Shown here in pieces: positions 10,330 to 23,666 of a stretch of DNA of 62,464 bases. A program made the position numbers and the translations under genes. How positions within the stretch are numbered: position 1 is the first letter of the stretch; every line of letters begins with the position of its first letter. Location of the stretch: NCBI GenBank assembly GCA_020536535.1, contig JAHLWZ010000127.1:1-62464 (forward strand), in the 5' to 3' direction. This DNA is from Pelomyxa schiedti. Its lineage: Eukaryota; Evosea; Pelobiontida; Pelomyxidae. The notes below the pieces were generated by a model. The model was not told the origin of the DNA and searched no databases. It saw only the letters and a program-made list of their open reading frames with translations.

Positions 10330-13300
10330 CTAGTGCATTTCCTCAACGTAGTTGGCTGGAACCCAGCTGTGTTGCGTAATTAGAGAGTAACTGGGTGTAA
10401 AAAGTAGTTTTCTCATACCCTCTTTTGTTGTTCATTTCACCTTCCCACCAGCCGCCTTCATCTTTTTGAACAATGAAGATTATATCACCCTCTCTGATGG
10501 TGAGCTCATCCTATACAAAAGGGTTACGCTCTCGGAAAAAAGGACAGGCCTACACACGGGAGTGGTGGCATCGTAGTCATACAGGACCCTTGCTTTGGGT
10601 TTTGTTGTCTTAGGAGGAGGTTTGGGCATCTGCCTGGCTGGCATAGCTGGTGCGGTTGCGGCTGCTGGCGTGGCTGTTGCTTGGGGAGTTGCAGTTGGTG
10701 TTTTGGTTGTGGTGGTTGTTGTGGCAGCTGGTGTGGTTGCAGCCTTGACTGATGCTGTTGGAGTAGCAGTTACTGCGTGTGCTGTAGCAGCGGGTGTGAC
10801 TGCGGTAGCTGCGCCGGGTCCGCGCCTCTGCACGATGTCAGGAATAAAAAAAAATTCGGAAACTGCATACCGAAGCCTCGACCTGCATGTGGTAGCCTTT
10901 GGGTGTTGTGTCTAGGTGTGGGTGAATAAAAAATCGAGTTTCTGAAAGAACGAAGGGCACACCAGTATCTCTTTGGAGACCTGATTGAACACCAATCTTC
11001 AGAATCAAGTTGGTTCCCACCACATTTTTGAAGAAGCCAAGCTGAAAGAATTGTAAGATTGAATTGAATGTGAAGTTTGGAAGCATACCGCTTTCTCTTT
11101 CTTTTGTTCCTGCAGTTGCACAAGAGGGATAGCAGCTTCATCACGTATAAACTGAAGGACGTGGTCTTTTTCCCCAGCCTTTGCTTTGTACGTAATGCTA
11201 AGTAAAGTCAGTGATAGATAATAAATAGAAACTGCACACTTGTCGGAGAAGATAACGTTAAGTTCCCGCTTTACAGCCTCTTTGAAAGATTCCCTCATAA
11301 GCATTATCATCTCAGTTTTTTTGTCACACTCAATTACACAGTCATGTTCCGAGGGCATATGCAACACAACATAATTATCGGCCATCGTGCTTACAGAAAT
11401 TTGCTAAATAACATTAGGAGGTAAGTTTAGATGGGGATTTTGAGCTACAGAAAGATTTTTAAGTTCTCCCCTGCGTGTGATTTGCCATATACCCTGCTTG
11501 TTCTTCACCACACGACAGATAAGGTAGAAGCCCGTTTCAGTCAAAAGGAGAACACGTTTCTCTAACCGCGAGCGAGAACTGAGGAGCAAAACGTTGTCAG
11601 CGAACGTTACCATTTCCTCCTCTGCAAAACAAAGTTAGGGTGCAAGAAAGGCAAAAAAGTCACTTACTATAAGGTTCCATGACATCCTGTAACTCAAAGT
11701 TTTCTTCGTAGTTGACGTAATCACCAAGCCACTTTCTTTCACCACTGTTCCTTTGTCTTTCTTTTTTACCCTAATTGAAATCACCTTAAAAACCCAAAGG
11801 GAGAAAAAGAACCCTTAGAAGATCAGCAGCTTCAGCGCGTTGTTCCAAAGCCTTTCTCCGAGCTCTCCATACTCTCCAAGCTTTTTGAATTTTCACTGTG
11901 CAGTCGAAGTCAATTCTCTCCAACTTCTCTTCAATGTGGAAGACCTATTAAAAAGTGAATGGGAATAGGAGGAAGGAGACTGCTTACAGATTCGGGGTGC
12001 CTAATGAAAATTTTGGTCTTTCCAAACTGCCATTGCCCTGCCTCTAATGTAGTAAGTCCTTCAAGGATCACTCTGCATCCTTCCTGGGGGTCGCCATTCC
12101 ATTCTCCCCACATACCCCATGTTTTTGGACTGAGTTTCTTATACCTAAAAAAAAAAAACGAAAAGTTAGAAGAAGAATATGTGGTAGGAAGAAGGTCGAC
12201 CTGACGAGGAATCTGTCAAACGGAGATCGGAACGCAAATCCAGCACGGCGTACCTTCACATTTTCTAATAGACCAAGATACTGCACTTGATGTCGAACAC
12301 GTTCTTGTTCCCAGACTACAGGAGTCAAAAAAAAAAAAGGCAAGTCAGAAGATGAGAACCTCCAGCTTTTTTCACATCGTTGGGTTTAATGCAGCGAATA
12401 TAATGAGGAGAACACTGAGAAAGGGTGGCCATGAGTGCATTTGCAGATGTTTTGATTTTGAACCCAGCCGTCGTTGGCCTTCTTTTAGCGGCAGTGGGGG
12501 CTTGTTCTTCCGGGGTGATGGGGAAAAGTTTCTTAACACTTGTCACGTGAAGAAATTGTTATGATCATAAGATACCACAATAAAAGGGTTCTTGCTCACT
12601 CGCATGCAATCGACGCATTCTTGATATAGAGTATCCTTATTTTTATCACAAAACCCATCGACTTCATATGTCACCTCACCGGCATAGTGCTTGACAGCAA
12701 AAGCCCCAGTGAACGACCTAGTATTTCATTAAATGAAGAAAAAAAGAAACAAGAAAAACCTGTAGTGTTGATTTGAACTTTGCACCGCATCAACTTTCTG
12801 AAGGAATTTGGCATCAGTGCCTTCGGACATGGCGTGAATTGTAGCACAGACATCGTCAAGTAAAGAAAAAATTCCGGGAGGTGTCTATTTCTGATTAATG
12901 AATTCCAAAACGACACAAAACGCACCCTTCCTTCAATTAGATCACAGACAATCTTGTTGTTGAAGTATTTGATAGGCGACCATTGAATTCCTTCAGCTAT
13001 GTATTCTTCCTGCTCTGCTTTCAGTGTCAGCTCAATGAAGTACTGTTGCAACTGAGAGCCAGTGAATACAATTAGTTATGGGAAATAAGACAACTTTTTC
13101 ATTGACGTAATTGATACAGAATTGTTCAAAGCCATTATGCTGCAAGAAAGTGAGAAGGAAAGGGAAAAAAGAGGTGTTGCACTCACATTGAAAATCTCAA
13201 AACCGAAAATGTCCAAAATTCCAATACAACATTGGTGGGGCAAATTCCATCTGGAGAGGGCCTGATTCACCTTTTTTTATCGTAAGAAAAACTTAGGGGA

Positions 13301-15083
13301 CAAACTTTGGTACCTTCTCCACCAGCCAAGTAAACAGCCTGTCATACAACTCCCTGGCAAGAGCATCCCTAGCACCCACAGCCTAGGATAAGGTTTTTAA
13401 GGATGGTTTTTCCCTCCTTGTTTAAAAAACCTGAACTGGATTCAGAGCTACTTCAAAAGTTTCTGCACGTCCACCAGAACCAGATGTAATTTGCCTTGGA
13501 ACATCAGAGTTGATTACAACTGGTGGCAAAATACCTGAAAAGAAGGGCGTACTCCAAATTTTCAACCGGAACTTGGAGCATATCAGCAGCCAGTGAGAGA
13601 ACTGGGAAATTTTAAAAAGGGGGACTGGAAACTCGACCTTTACCATTTCTATCAGTAATGGCACCATTTCCCTTGTTGTCCTCTTGGAATGCTATGTTTC
13701 CAAGATGAAGAATGCCTGCGATAATTCTCAAACTGGCATCAATGTCTTCCTGGTTCATTCCCATAGTGCGCATAGATTTCTGTGATTTCACGGTTATCCA
13801 AATTTCGAGAACTCAGAAAATAAACCAGTGTTTCTTGAAACTCTGCTGTGTCATCTACTCCTTCCACATCCAGGCAACCACTTTGGTTCATATAGTGAAA
13901 ATTCTCAGCAGTATAAAGTTGTAATTTTTCTGCACTATATTAAAAGAGACAAGTAAGATGCAGTTTCTCCATACGTGCTAGGGTATCATCTGCACCATTA
14001 ACAAGTTGGTAAAAGATATGGAAATTTCTTTCTCCATTTTGTTGGTAGACCACACGAGACTATGCATCTACATGAGAAGGAAAAACTTAATGAAGTCTGT
14101 ACCTTTTCAAGTAGATCTATTGGGATGGTAATTGGTAAAAAAAATTATAGAAGAAACTGGAAACGCACAATTTGTGATTTTTCCACCAATTGGGTCACCC
14201 TTGGTATCAAAATGAATTTCAAAGTATTTTCCCTATACCTGTGTGAGAGGTTGTTACAATGGAGGTAACATACAAAACGACTGGAGTTATTGTTGCGAAG
14301 GGTTTTAGCATTACCAAAAGCTTCCAATAGAGGGTTCGAATCTAACCAGTGTAGGTGGAATGAAATTAAACGGAAGTCCTACCCAAAATTACATTCTTGA
14401 TATACTCTACTTTTTCAGATCTCCCAGAAACAGCAGCTATGTATTGCATAATTTGTTTGGCGGCAACGGTTTTCCCAGCACCACTCTCACCACTGTTCCA
14501 GTTGAGTTTTCAGTGAAAGGAAACTTGATTATGTGACCTGATAATTACACATTGATCAGTTTTTTCACTTTTCATGTTTCGGTAAGTTTCCTCTGCTAGA
14601 GCAAAAACGTGTGGTGGCAGTTCATGTCGGAATTTTCCTCTGTACAATCGGACGTATTCGTCGGTTGTAAGACCAAGGTCTTTGTAAGGATTGACTACGA
14701 TGAGCACAGGGCCGATGTTGGTCTTTTCAATTGAAAGAAAAATTGGATGATGAAGAAAAGTTAAGGAGACTTTACGTAGATGGCGTCATTTGTAAAGCGC
14801 TTTTTGATGTTATCCACGATCTCTTGCTCGGTAATTTTGGGCAACATGACAAGGTCGTCGACACCCTTTTGCGTGAACCCCTGAAAGTGCCATTAGCACC
14901 TTCGATCAATTTTGCTTGTGCGGTTTGCGTTACCTTTTTACTCTTGAACTCCGCGACCTCCTCAGCGGGGTTTCTTGCTCGGCGTCTGAAACCCGAAGAC
15001 TATAATAACCAAGATCAACCCACATCACGTTAGTATGCAGTAATGTCGCTTTGGTTGTTTGGTTGTTTTGTTTGACGCACCAT
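10330..15083 (-). CDS. Class I myosin heavy chain, amoeboid type (TH1-GPA-SH3 tail)
   Basis: An actin motor that links membranes to cortical actin in endocytosis and protrusion. The head begins [17 protein letters not shown], then [13 protein letters not shown], the P-loop SGESGAGKT and NNNSSRFGKY (switch I), and continues over many short exons with [11 protein letters not shown] (switch II region) and the actin-binding stretch [11 protein letters not shown] neck and a basic TH1 lipid-binding tail follow. A long Ala/Thr/Pro-rich TH2 region comes next, then a C-terminal SH3 domain ([42 protein letters not shown]). This is the full-length arrangement of amoeba and fungal myosin I. The stop is at 10330-10332. 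The 5' end is inferred: an ATG at 15083 lies directly against a GTGCGT donor, and an 81-nt intron leads to the exon starting at 14999 ([10 protein letters not shown]). An upstream start cannot be excluded. Confidence 0.9.
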
Positions 15084-15289
15084 TTTTCGCGGTCAGACAA
15101 CACCACCGGGTTTTTGATTTTTGTGTTTTTTGGTTCCTTTGTTTTGTTTGTTTTCATGTTCTTTCAGTTCCTTCGGCAAAAATAGATTTACAAGAAACGG
15201 GAATTGGCTTTTGAGCCAGACAGAAAAAGAAAAAGCCGAAAAACACTGATGAAGAGGCGCGGCTCATTTGGGTGTGAGGCCAGGACACA

Positions 15290-17728
15290 TCAGTGACCAG
15301 TCCTTGATGTGTCTTGCGAGCCTGTTGGTTGTGCTCTAGTGTTGGACGTGTTGTTGTTGTTGGTGGTGGTTGTTGCGGGGGGTGCTATGGAGCTAGGTGC
15401 TGTTGTTGTGTGTGTGGTGCCGGTCAAGAAGTTGTGCTGAATGTCCTTGATCATCTTCTTGACGCTGGTGACGCCGCTCTCCAGCATTTCGTTCACGCTG
15501 ATGCAGGCGTCGGGCTCGCACTGGTCGAGGAAAAACGCGTCGTGGAGGCATGACGAGCACATCCTGACGGGGTCTTCAAGTATCTGTGTGTTGAGGTGGG
15601 ATATTACTTGGGAGGCTGGGAGAAGAGTGGTGGGTGGGGAATGCTTACGCCGGCGAATAGTCTCTCACATAGGTTTATAAGCAACCCACTACAGCGGCGC
15701 AGAATAAGCCATCCCTCAATGCAGATTCTTATGAACCTAAAAAACGAGTGTTACATTAAACAAAAAGGATTAGTGGTACTGCACCTTTCCCAAGCCTTGC
15801 GTTCAATCAGTTTCGCTTTGAATTCAGAGGCAAATGCCAATCTGTTAGCATCGAACCACGGCTTCATATTGAATACTGCAGACACAAAATTAAAGAGTGA
15901 AGATGAGAAGTATGAAGAAAGAGGAATTGCAACAACCATATCTGCAGAATTGTTAGAGGCTCTTTTTAAAACTTTTTCAAACTGGGTAACTTACCCAAAA
16001 TCGATTTGGAAGAAAATGTTGTTATTTTTAATCAGCATGTTATCTCTGTGTCGATCTCTGATTCCAAGTACAAAACTAAGAATATTAGAACAATTTGTCA
16101 ACCAAGAAAATAGCCTAAGAAACTTACACAGCAACATAACCACCTGCAGCCGTTGCAATAAGTCTGTCCAAGTCTTGTTCTGACAAAGTAGAGATATTTT
16201 CCCACACGAACTTGGTTACAGGCACTGAGTTTTCAATGAATTCTATCAATCCTCGGTTCGGACCAGTGGGAACAACGTAGTAAGTGAAGGCATGAGGTTT
16301 TATGGTGAGGCCACTACAATCCCACAAGGAATTGAACACCTCAAACATGACTTCCACCTGCAGGTGTTTTTGTTGTGACTGTTTTCCTATTCTCTAGATC
16401 TCACATACAGCAAGGTCTTTGCGTAAGTCGTCACCAGTTTTATAAATAAACGTCTTAGGGGGCATCAGGGTGGAGAAACTGATACTCATAAGGCACGGTT
16501 TTGCTTGAGAGTCGAAGACTTTTATAACTACATAGGTTCAGAAAAAAAGAGAAAGAAAAAGGAGGAAAAGCAACTTGCCTTCAATTTTATCTATGGGTAT
16601 AACGGCTCCGAATAATGGGTCGTACACGCGTTTTGGACGCCACACTAAGTCATCAACTCCAACTTTAGGGGGTGTTGTACTACATTGGTCAAAGAAGGTG
16701 GCCAGTTGTCTATGACTTGCTTGCAGTATAGGAACTGTTTTAAGGATACGATTGCGTTTTGCTTCTAGTTCTGCTGCTGAAGTTTCTGCTGGTGAACTTG
16801 TTGATGAAGTGGTAGGAACTGGTACGTGTGCAGTGGCATTCTTGATGGAGGGAGATGGTGGGGGAGGGGTTCTCATGCTCATGGCAGATGCTGTTAGGGT
16901 TGCTTGAATTGATTCCTGGTTGGTCTTTAAACCCTAAAAACGTCACCAACTCTGATGTCATACCACAGAGGGAGGAGTCATTGCAGCCTCAGGGAGGATA
17001 CCTGCTCGGTTCAACCAAAATGCAAACATAGATAAGCTCACTACTTGCCTATTCCCCCATACGGCTGAAGAAATGGCAGTTTCCCACTCACTCCTTGTTG
17101 GAACCTGTGACCCTGGTGCCTCTTTTTTTTTTTTTTTTTGTTGTTGTTGTTATTATTGTTGTAAATATTGATGGTTCAGACTGAAATTAAAGAATTATGG
17201 AACCAAAATAACAGTCTCAAAAAAGGCGGGGAAATAGAACCACGCACTAGATGTAGGAGCCTTGGTCACCAAGTTGGCAAGAATGGGAAGGAACGTGTAG
17301 AGTTGCTCGGGAGTCAGGCGGAGCAGGTGACTTGGCCTCAGGGACTCGAGCGCCACGTGCTGCAGCCACTTCACGTCCCTCCACGCCTCCTTGGCCCTCT
17401 CTGGTCTCTCCCAGTCTTCCGCCCCAGGCCCACCCCCCTCCCCGCCTCCTCCACCCCCTCCGGCCCCGCCCACGCTTCCGCTTCCGCTTCCACTTCCCTC
17501 CGCCGTCGCTGTGCTGGTTGCAGCCACTACTGCCGTTGTATTTACAGTCGCGGGGGCATCGGTGGCGGCGGTGCCACTGCTGGTGCTCACAACGACCACG
17601 GGGGCGTGGGGTTTGGCGGGGGAGGAAGCAGCGGTGTTGGTGCTGGGGGCTGTGGTCTGTGCTGCCGCTGCTGCAGCACCACGAGAGCCCAGCCCAAACA
17701 AAGGCGCGAACCGCGATGGTGATGACAT
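15290..17728 (-). CDS. Phosphatidylinositol 3-kinase, Vps34-like
   Basis: A lipid kinase of the PI3K family, closest by eye to class III Vps34, which makes PI3P on endosomes and autophagic membranes. From the start Met (MSSPSRFAPLFG) a Gly/Ala/Ser/Thr-rich low-complexity stretch leads to a helical region (LTPEQLYTFLPILANLV, WGNRQVVSLSMFAFWLNRAG). The catalytic part contains KRVYDPLFGAVIPID, KTGDDLRKD (Lys-bearing motif), GLIEFIENSVPV, the catalytic loop IRDRHRDNMLI and the metal motif FFQIDFG. FIRICIEGWLILRRCSGLLINL matches the Vps34 C-lobe but here ends in an extra tail of Thr/Asn-rich sequence. I see no N-terminal C2 domain, so the protein looks shorter than Vps34. A further start at 17791 is possible. 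It is divergent from the MIT-RasGEF gene, 242 bp away. Confidence 0.75.
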
Positions 17729-17970
17729 TGAGTCAGTGCCGCAGTGAGGTTTTTTTTTTTGTTTTGGTTGTTGTGTTTTCGCGTGAATCATGCCGGCTGT
17801 GGAGGATCAAGGTACCAAACAGCCGCACGAGAAAGAAAAGCTGGAGAGGAGATGCCGGGCACTTGAGACTGGGACAAGATCAGATGTTCTCGGCAGGCAA
17901 CCCTGAGGAGGCGAGTGAGAGATCTCTTATTTCGTTTTTTTGTTGTAACGGCACCGCGACACGGGCGAAG

Positions 17971-20900
17971 ATGTCGATTTTGTCCCTTGGACTGGAGATT
18001 GTGAGGGAGGCAGTGTCATTAGATAACAGGGGGATGTACGTTCAGGCGTGTGAAGCTTATGGGAAGGGAATTGCTGCACTCAATGTTGCCTACAACCGTG
18101 TGTAGGTTTTTAAAAAAAATTTTGTTGGCTTTTGCATATGAGACTCATTTCCTGTTTTTTTTCTTTCTTGTTCTTGTTCCTACACACTGTTTTGGGTTTC
18201 ACAAACTTTCTTCAGAGGAAGGTGACCCAGGAATGAAAAACACCATTTGTGAAAATGCAAGAAAGTACCAAGAGCGCAGAAACGCACTTTTGCAGCAAAT
18301 TTCAACTTCACAACCACTGCAACCACCCTCACAAGCAGCACAAATATCCCAATCCTGTTTTCAGCCAAATATAGCACCCACTATTTGTAGTACACCTCCT
18401 GCAGTGTACACACCACCTCCATCATTGGTGCAGTCTGTCCCTGTCAGTTCCACTAACCCTTCCTTAGTCAATAATTCTGTGATCAATTCAGAGCAATTGA
18501 CACCACAAACTCAAGGACGACTGACACAGGTTTTGTTTTGTTGAGTTTCGTTTTACTTTACTTTTTTGTTTTATTTTGTTTTACCAATTTATGTATATAC
18601 AGGGGGCTGAGGACATCACCAACTTCAGAATATTTCCTGATAGAAAGTCTTTGATAGAATTTATGAAGCATCTTGATATTGAATACCCTTTGTCTGGTGG
18701 TTCAATGTAAAGTTCTTTTAGGTGGTCAATACTAACTGGCACACAGTGCTCATGAATGTGCAGTTAAACTCTGTGACGCTGGTGTTAAGGCACAACGAGC
18801 CCAAGACCTTTTAGAGGCCTATAAATGTTTTCAAGCTGCTTTACAATGTTTCCAAGCATCGTTTGAAGGTAGTGATGCAAATTCCTTGTTCTTTTTCACT
18901 CGCTTTTAGGGTCTCCTCCCTTACCATTTGGTGTTCATGCAACTGTAAAAGAGAAAATGAATAGATGCGCCGCTCATACCTCAGAGCTTAAGCAGTGGGC
19001 TTTCATTACCTTCAGTTCTGAGGTTGATGAAACTAACCGGTATTAGGCACATAATCCCTCAACTTGAGGCCCTAGCTATTCAAAGCAGGTCTCTGGCGGA
19101 TCAACAAGCTGCCTCAAAGAAGTTGGAGGACGAAATGGCAATATGGCGGAAGCAGCAGGATGAAGAGGGTAAATTACGTCAATTGGAAGAAAGCGGGCGA
19201 GAAGGGAATTGGATCGTTGTGCAACCACAAGTTAATGTGCAGCCAAGTCAACTACCCCAAGACCGCCCAGAACCGAAGCGTACTAAGCACGGGAAAATGG
19301 CCCTCCTCAGTCACACTCTAAAATCGAAATCTGTATGCCCCATCCCCCAGATTCAAAGAAGATTAATACCACAATAGCTTCTTCTTGGCAAAGCCACCTT
19401 TAAATCTGAGCCGGTCAAGAGTCAAGACTTGACTAAGCAGTTCGATTATTCCAGTACACCCACTTCTGAACTGGTTGAGGTTGTGGTTTGTTTTGGCAGT
19501 ACATTCCAAGTTAACCAATGTAGCTTTTTGATACACTGAAGGGACAGATAGCTGACATCGAAATGAAGGTAGGCGGTGACCCACATGCCCAAGGGATCGC
19601 AGATGTACATTCACGTATGCGGCAGCAACAGGCAGCTATCCGCGAAGGTTTTTAGCAATTATTTTTCCCTTCTCATGTTCCAAAGAATTAAGGAAGAGGA
19701 ACACTTCAGGAGACCAGATGATTGCATCTGTTCTTCTTCCAAAGAACCAAGAACAAATTCGGGAACCGTCACCACCCAGTCCAAGATCTCTCAACATAGA
19801 ACCTGATTCACCTCATCAACAAGAGCTCATCATGTTATACAGGTTTCTGGTTGCTCAATTGTTCTTCTTTTTTAAGGAACCCAGTATTTTAGATAATTGG
19901 CTGACTTCTACGGATCTCTCTATATTGATGATTTTTCTTCAAAATATCCACACTACATTTCCGCACCTCACACCCTTTGAGATTTTCGATCACCTAGTTA
20001 AAAGGTATAATTGCACAAAAAAACCTAACTTATATCGTTAGGTATAATGAACCCTTCTCCCCATTGGCTACACCAAGCCATCCCGTTATATTTGAGGAGG
20101 ATAAAAAAAATTTGCAGCACCTGGTGTGCAATGCGGTCTCAAGATGGATCGCTCTTCATCCAAAAGATTTCATACAAGGAAGTGATATGTGTAAGTCGGC
20201 CATTGAGTTGGCACATCTGGCAGCTCAAGATGGACTGTCTGTGGTCTCTAACAAAATTCTAAGTGCACTGACCCCACAAGAGACACTTTCAGTGGTACAA
20301 CAAGAAATTGTTGAACCAGATGAAGAAGCACCTCTTGCGCCTGATGGTGATGCATTTAAGATACCTCTACCACCCCCTCCAATCCCGCAGGTTTTGGATT
20401 CTACTCCACCACCTGTTCAATTCCCCCCTACAGTCCAGTCTGCAATCACTTCAAGTGTGCGTATTAGCAAGCTTCTGTCTTCAAATCCGTCATCCATTGT
20501 CAGCACTCTCAAGTCCATTGATGCCCTCCTCTGGGAGAGTGTTCCAGCCAACAGCTTCCTTGATACTGAAGGTCTCTGCAGCCCATTGGTTGCACTACAA
20601 GACCGTGAACGAAAACTCTTCCAGTGGGTCACACGTTTCCTGCAACTTACCGAGCAAAATCCTGTCAATTTCTCCGCTGTTCTGCAACAGTTCGTGTGCA
20701 TTGCCGCTTTGCTTCAGCAGCAACGGGACTTTTCAGCTTTTGTTGGCGTTGTCACTGCCCTGAATCTGCCATACACCACCCATATTATTGAAAGCCGGCA
20801 GGATATACCCCCCGAGACCAAATTCCTCATCAGCACGCTGAGTTCCCTTTGCGTGGCAGGCAAGTTCGACCCTCCTCTCCCACATTCTCAACCCCTTCAC

Positions 20901-21150
20901 AGACGGCACCACCGGGATTCCGCCTATCGGCACTGACATGGCTTCCGGGCCTTGCACTCCACATGTACCCACACTCCTGGCCCTAGTGGAACAAACCCGG
21001 CAAAACGCCGCGAGCATGAACGCAACAGACACCAACAGCAGAGTAACACAGCTTGTTCAGGCAATGCAAGGCACCACCAGCACTCCCATGTCTGACTTTG
21101 GCCTTCCACCAGAGCTACTTGCAGAGCTCAGGTTACTTCCCCAGCACTGA
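17971..21150 (+). CDS. MIT-domain Ras guanine nucleotide exchange factor
   Basis: A multi-exon gene whose first exon (MSILSLGLEIVREAVSLD, then YVQACEAYGKGIAAL) is an MIT domain. The next exon gives its last helix (ICENARKYQERRNALLQQI). A Pro/Ser-rich linker follows, then a second TPR/MIT-like helical hairpin (AHECAVKLCDAGVKAQRAQ, LLEAYKCFQAALQCFQ). A coiled stretch with KKLEDEMAIWRKQQDEE comes next. The C-terminal half resembles a RasGEF module: an N-terminal RasGEF_N-like part (IHTTFPHLTPFEIFDHLVKR, AVSRWIALHPKDF), then a CDC25-like catalytic core (IDALLWESVPANSFL, FQWVTRFLQL, FVCIAALLQQQRDFSAFVG). It probably activates a Ras-type GTPase, with the MIT domain directing it to ESCRT-III or endosomal membranes. 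The RasGEF part is degenerate by eye and could be inactive. It stops at 21150, 78 bp from the convergent gene. Confidence 0.65.
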
Positions 21151-21223
21151 TTGAATCACTTCCTACTCTGGATTGTATTTTGATTTTTTTATGATGAAAA
21201 AGGAAAAACTAAATTTCTTTTGG

Positions 21224-21229
21224 TTTATT
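21224..21229 (-). promoter_or_regulatory. AATAAA polyadenylation signal overlapping a stop codon
   Basis: On the minus strand the sequence TTATGAATAAA places the AATAAA hexamer against the TGA stop of the unknown gene 21229-23666. The 3' UTR must be very short, in keeping with the 78-bp convergent spacing. Confidence 0.4.
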
Positions 21230-23666
21230 CATAAAGACCCACTGTACTTCTGCATGCGTTGCAACACGTTTATCTCTCTCTGTGGAGGTAGTCTCAGCCG
21301 TGGCTGATATGAGAACAAAGTACATACTTGCAATTGTGTTTCGGGGTTAGAGGGTGGTAAAATGAACTCAGATTCTCCTTGTGAGTCTACCCAACCTTTT
21401 TTTTTTGGGTGGGAAAAGAAATAGAGGCACTAACCATCAATGCTACCAGTGCCAAATGCCCTCTGTTCAATGGCATTCTGTTCACGGAGATACTGATCAT
21501 GCAATTCCTTCCCCCTCTCTTTGCTGAGGGAAATGCAATGTGGAACAGGAGGAACAGAAATACTGACGATTTCGAAATTGTTTTGGCTTTTAGTTAAACA
21601 ATGGAAAAACTTACCTGTGTGGGAGAGCCTTGAAAACCTCATAAATCATTTCCATTAGAAAAACATGTGAAGGAGTTGGAATCTACTTGCTGTTGTCTGA
21701 CTGGTGAAGGAGATGAACGGAGACCTCTCTCACACTGCTCGGAATCCCTCATCCTGCGGCTTTTCAATAATGTAAAGCAAATGATATGAAACAACACCAG
21801 TTTCCTGTGTGGGTTTAGAAGTAAGATAAATACACACCAAACCGAACTATTCTGTGCACATGCACATCACCTGGGTCAGAAACTCCGTGCATCACTTTTA
21901 TGGAAATAAGGGCGTCATAGAGGGCGTCAGAGAGGCGTGCAATAAGAGCATTTTGACACTGAGCTAATGGCTGGTCCTGCTGTGGCGTTAGGTTAATAAG
22001 GACATGTATAGATGACGTTCCTGGAACAAAAAAATAATATCTGTGAGGGTTTGTTCTAATTCTTTATCACCTATATTGAGATAAGAACAGATAATAATAC
22101 ACACTATCGAGATCAACTGGCAATTAGTGGCATCTGAGAGAGAACTCTGACCATTTGTTTGCAATGAGAACGAGTGGCAATTTGATTAGGATCTTTGGAG
22201 ATCATGTAATCCAGAAATGCACTAAATTTGTATATTATCACCTTGGTAACAATATACAAATTGGGGAATAAGGAAAGGGGTGTGTGATTCAGGAAGATAC
22301 TTCATTTGCCATGATTTCCCTGTTATATTCCTGTGCAATAACATCCATTTGCTCAGTTGTGATGTCTGAAGTAGGGAAAAGCGGACTGGGGCACTCGTCT
22401 TCCTGCATAAAATGAGAACTGTAGAGTGTTAAGCATTCACCTGTGGCTCTACTTGTGTATCCCGGTGAAGCCTACAGAAAGTTGACAAAAATCGGGTAAA
22501 TACTTGTTTCCCTGACCTGGGTAAAACTGGGAGAGCATTTAAAATCCCCTGACATGTGCAGGTCAATTGAGAATCTCCATGATGATAAGTATTTTAGTTG
22601 AACTTATCAATAATACCATTAAGTGCATGTAACTTCTTCAACAGAGGCAACAGAAAACCAGCATATTGAGAAGAAGACACACTTGGAGTTTCATGAGAAA
22701 GGAATTCATCAAGTTGGGCCAGCTCAGAACGAATTAATGAGGACTCCAATGTTCTAGTGGAACTACCAGGTAACTCCAGAGTTGGAGCAAAGTGGTCGCT
22801 CCCTACTGTTTCAGCAGAGCTAAGAATAAAGATAAGCCCAAAAGTGACAGGAAAAACCTGAATGGTTTGTGTACTTGTTGTGTACATGGTGAGCTCCTTT
22901 TCGTTTGCTCTTTGGTAGAATTTCTGAAAAGCCTATTTTCTTACTTTTTTGACAATTAGAAGACATGAAGGAGTTTGAGCATGCCAAACGTGCTTTCGAG
23001 TGGATGCATGTTGGTGGAGTTTCTTTTTGCAAGGGCAAGGCTGATTCCTTCTCCATATTAAAAAAAAAATTAGCTATTTACCAGAATTTTGGGGAACAAC
23101 GACTTCAGTGATACTTTTCCTGGCTGGCTCTGCGGAGTGCCGTCCAATATTGCACTGTGTGCGGTAAATCTATCCTGGGAAGTTTTTCTTCAGAAAACAG
23201 TTCTATCAAAATAGATAGCTGTGCCTTTTGGGGGTCTTTGTACAAAGGATTTGTTAGGTCCGTCTCCTCAGAACAGATGTCATCAATCCTGCCACCTGAC
23301 AGCAACGGAGAAGTGAACTCAGTATCTTGCACACGACTCCCCGTTGTCACCTTTATTTTTCGTTTTTACTTTTCTCCCCCCCGTTACTACATACAAGGCA
23401 CAACAACCACAGCTACAATTAACATGTCCCACGGTAATCGAAAATCATGGGTGGGGCGGGCGTCCCGAGTTGACATACAACACAGGAATCAGGGAGATGG
23501 CACGCACGCCAAAACGCGGGGCCGCTGGTTCACACAGCGAGTCGTGGGTTCCTCTTGTGTCCGAGTCTCCCTCGAGCCAACTTCTCAACGCCTCACGGCT
23601 GCTTTCATCGTTGCACCCGCCGTTGCATAACGACTCGAGGTAGGTTTGCGCACACGACGACGCCAT
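21229..23666 (-). CDS. Unrecognised multi-exon gene
   Basis: The N-terminus is taken from Met at 23666 (MASSCAQTYLESLCNGG) and the stop is at 21229-21231 after REINVLQRMQKYSGSL. Clear coding blocks are ELFSEEKLPRIDLPHTVQYW (around 23150), SLIRSELAQLDEFLSHETP (around 22720), SDITTEQMDVIAQEYNREI (around 22340) and DALISIKVMHGVSDPGDV followed by HVHRIVRFG (around 21880). The block near the end is HDQYLREQNAIEQRAFG. Introns are short with good donors and acceptors. The composition is that of a soluble helical protein with no membrane segment. I do not recognise the family. It may belong to a conserved eukaryotic complex subunit family that has diverged beyond visual recognition. Exon boundaries in the middle (21800-23000) are not settled. 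Confidence 0.55.
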
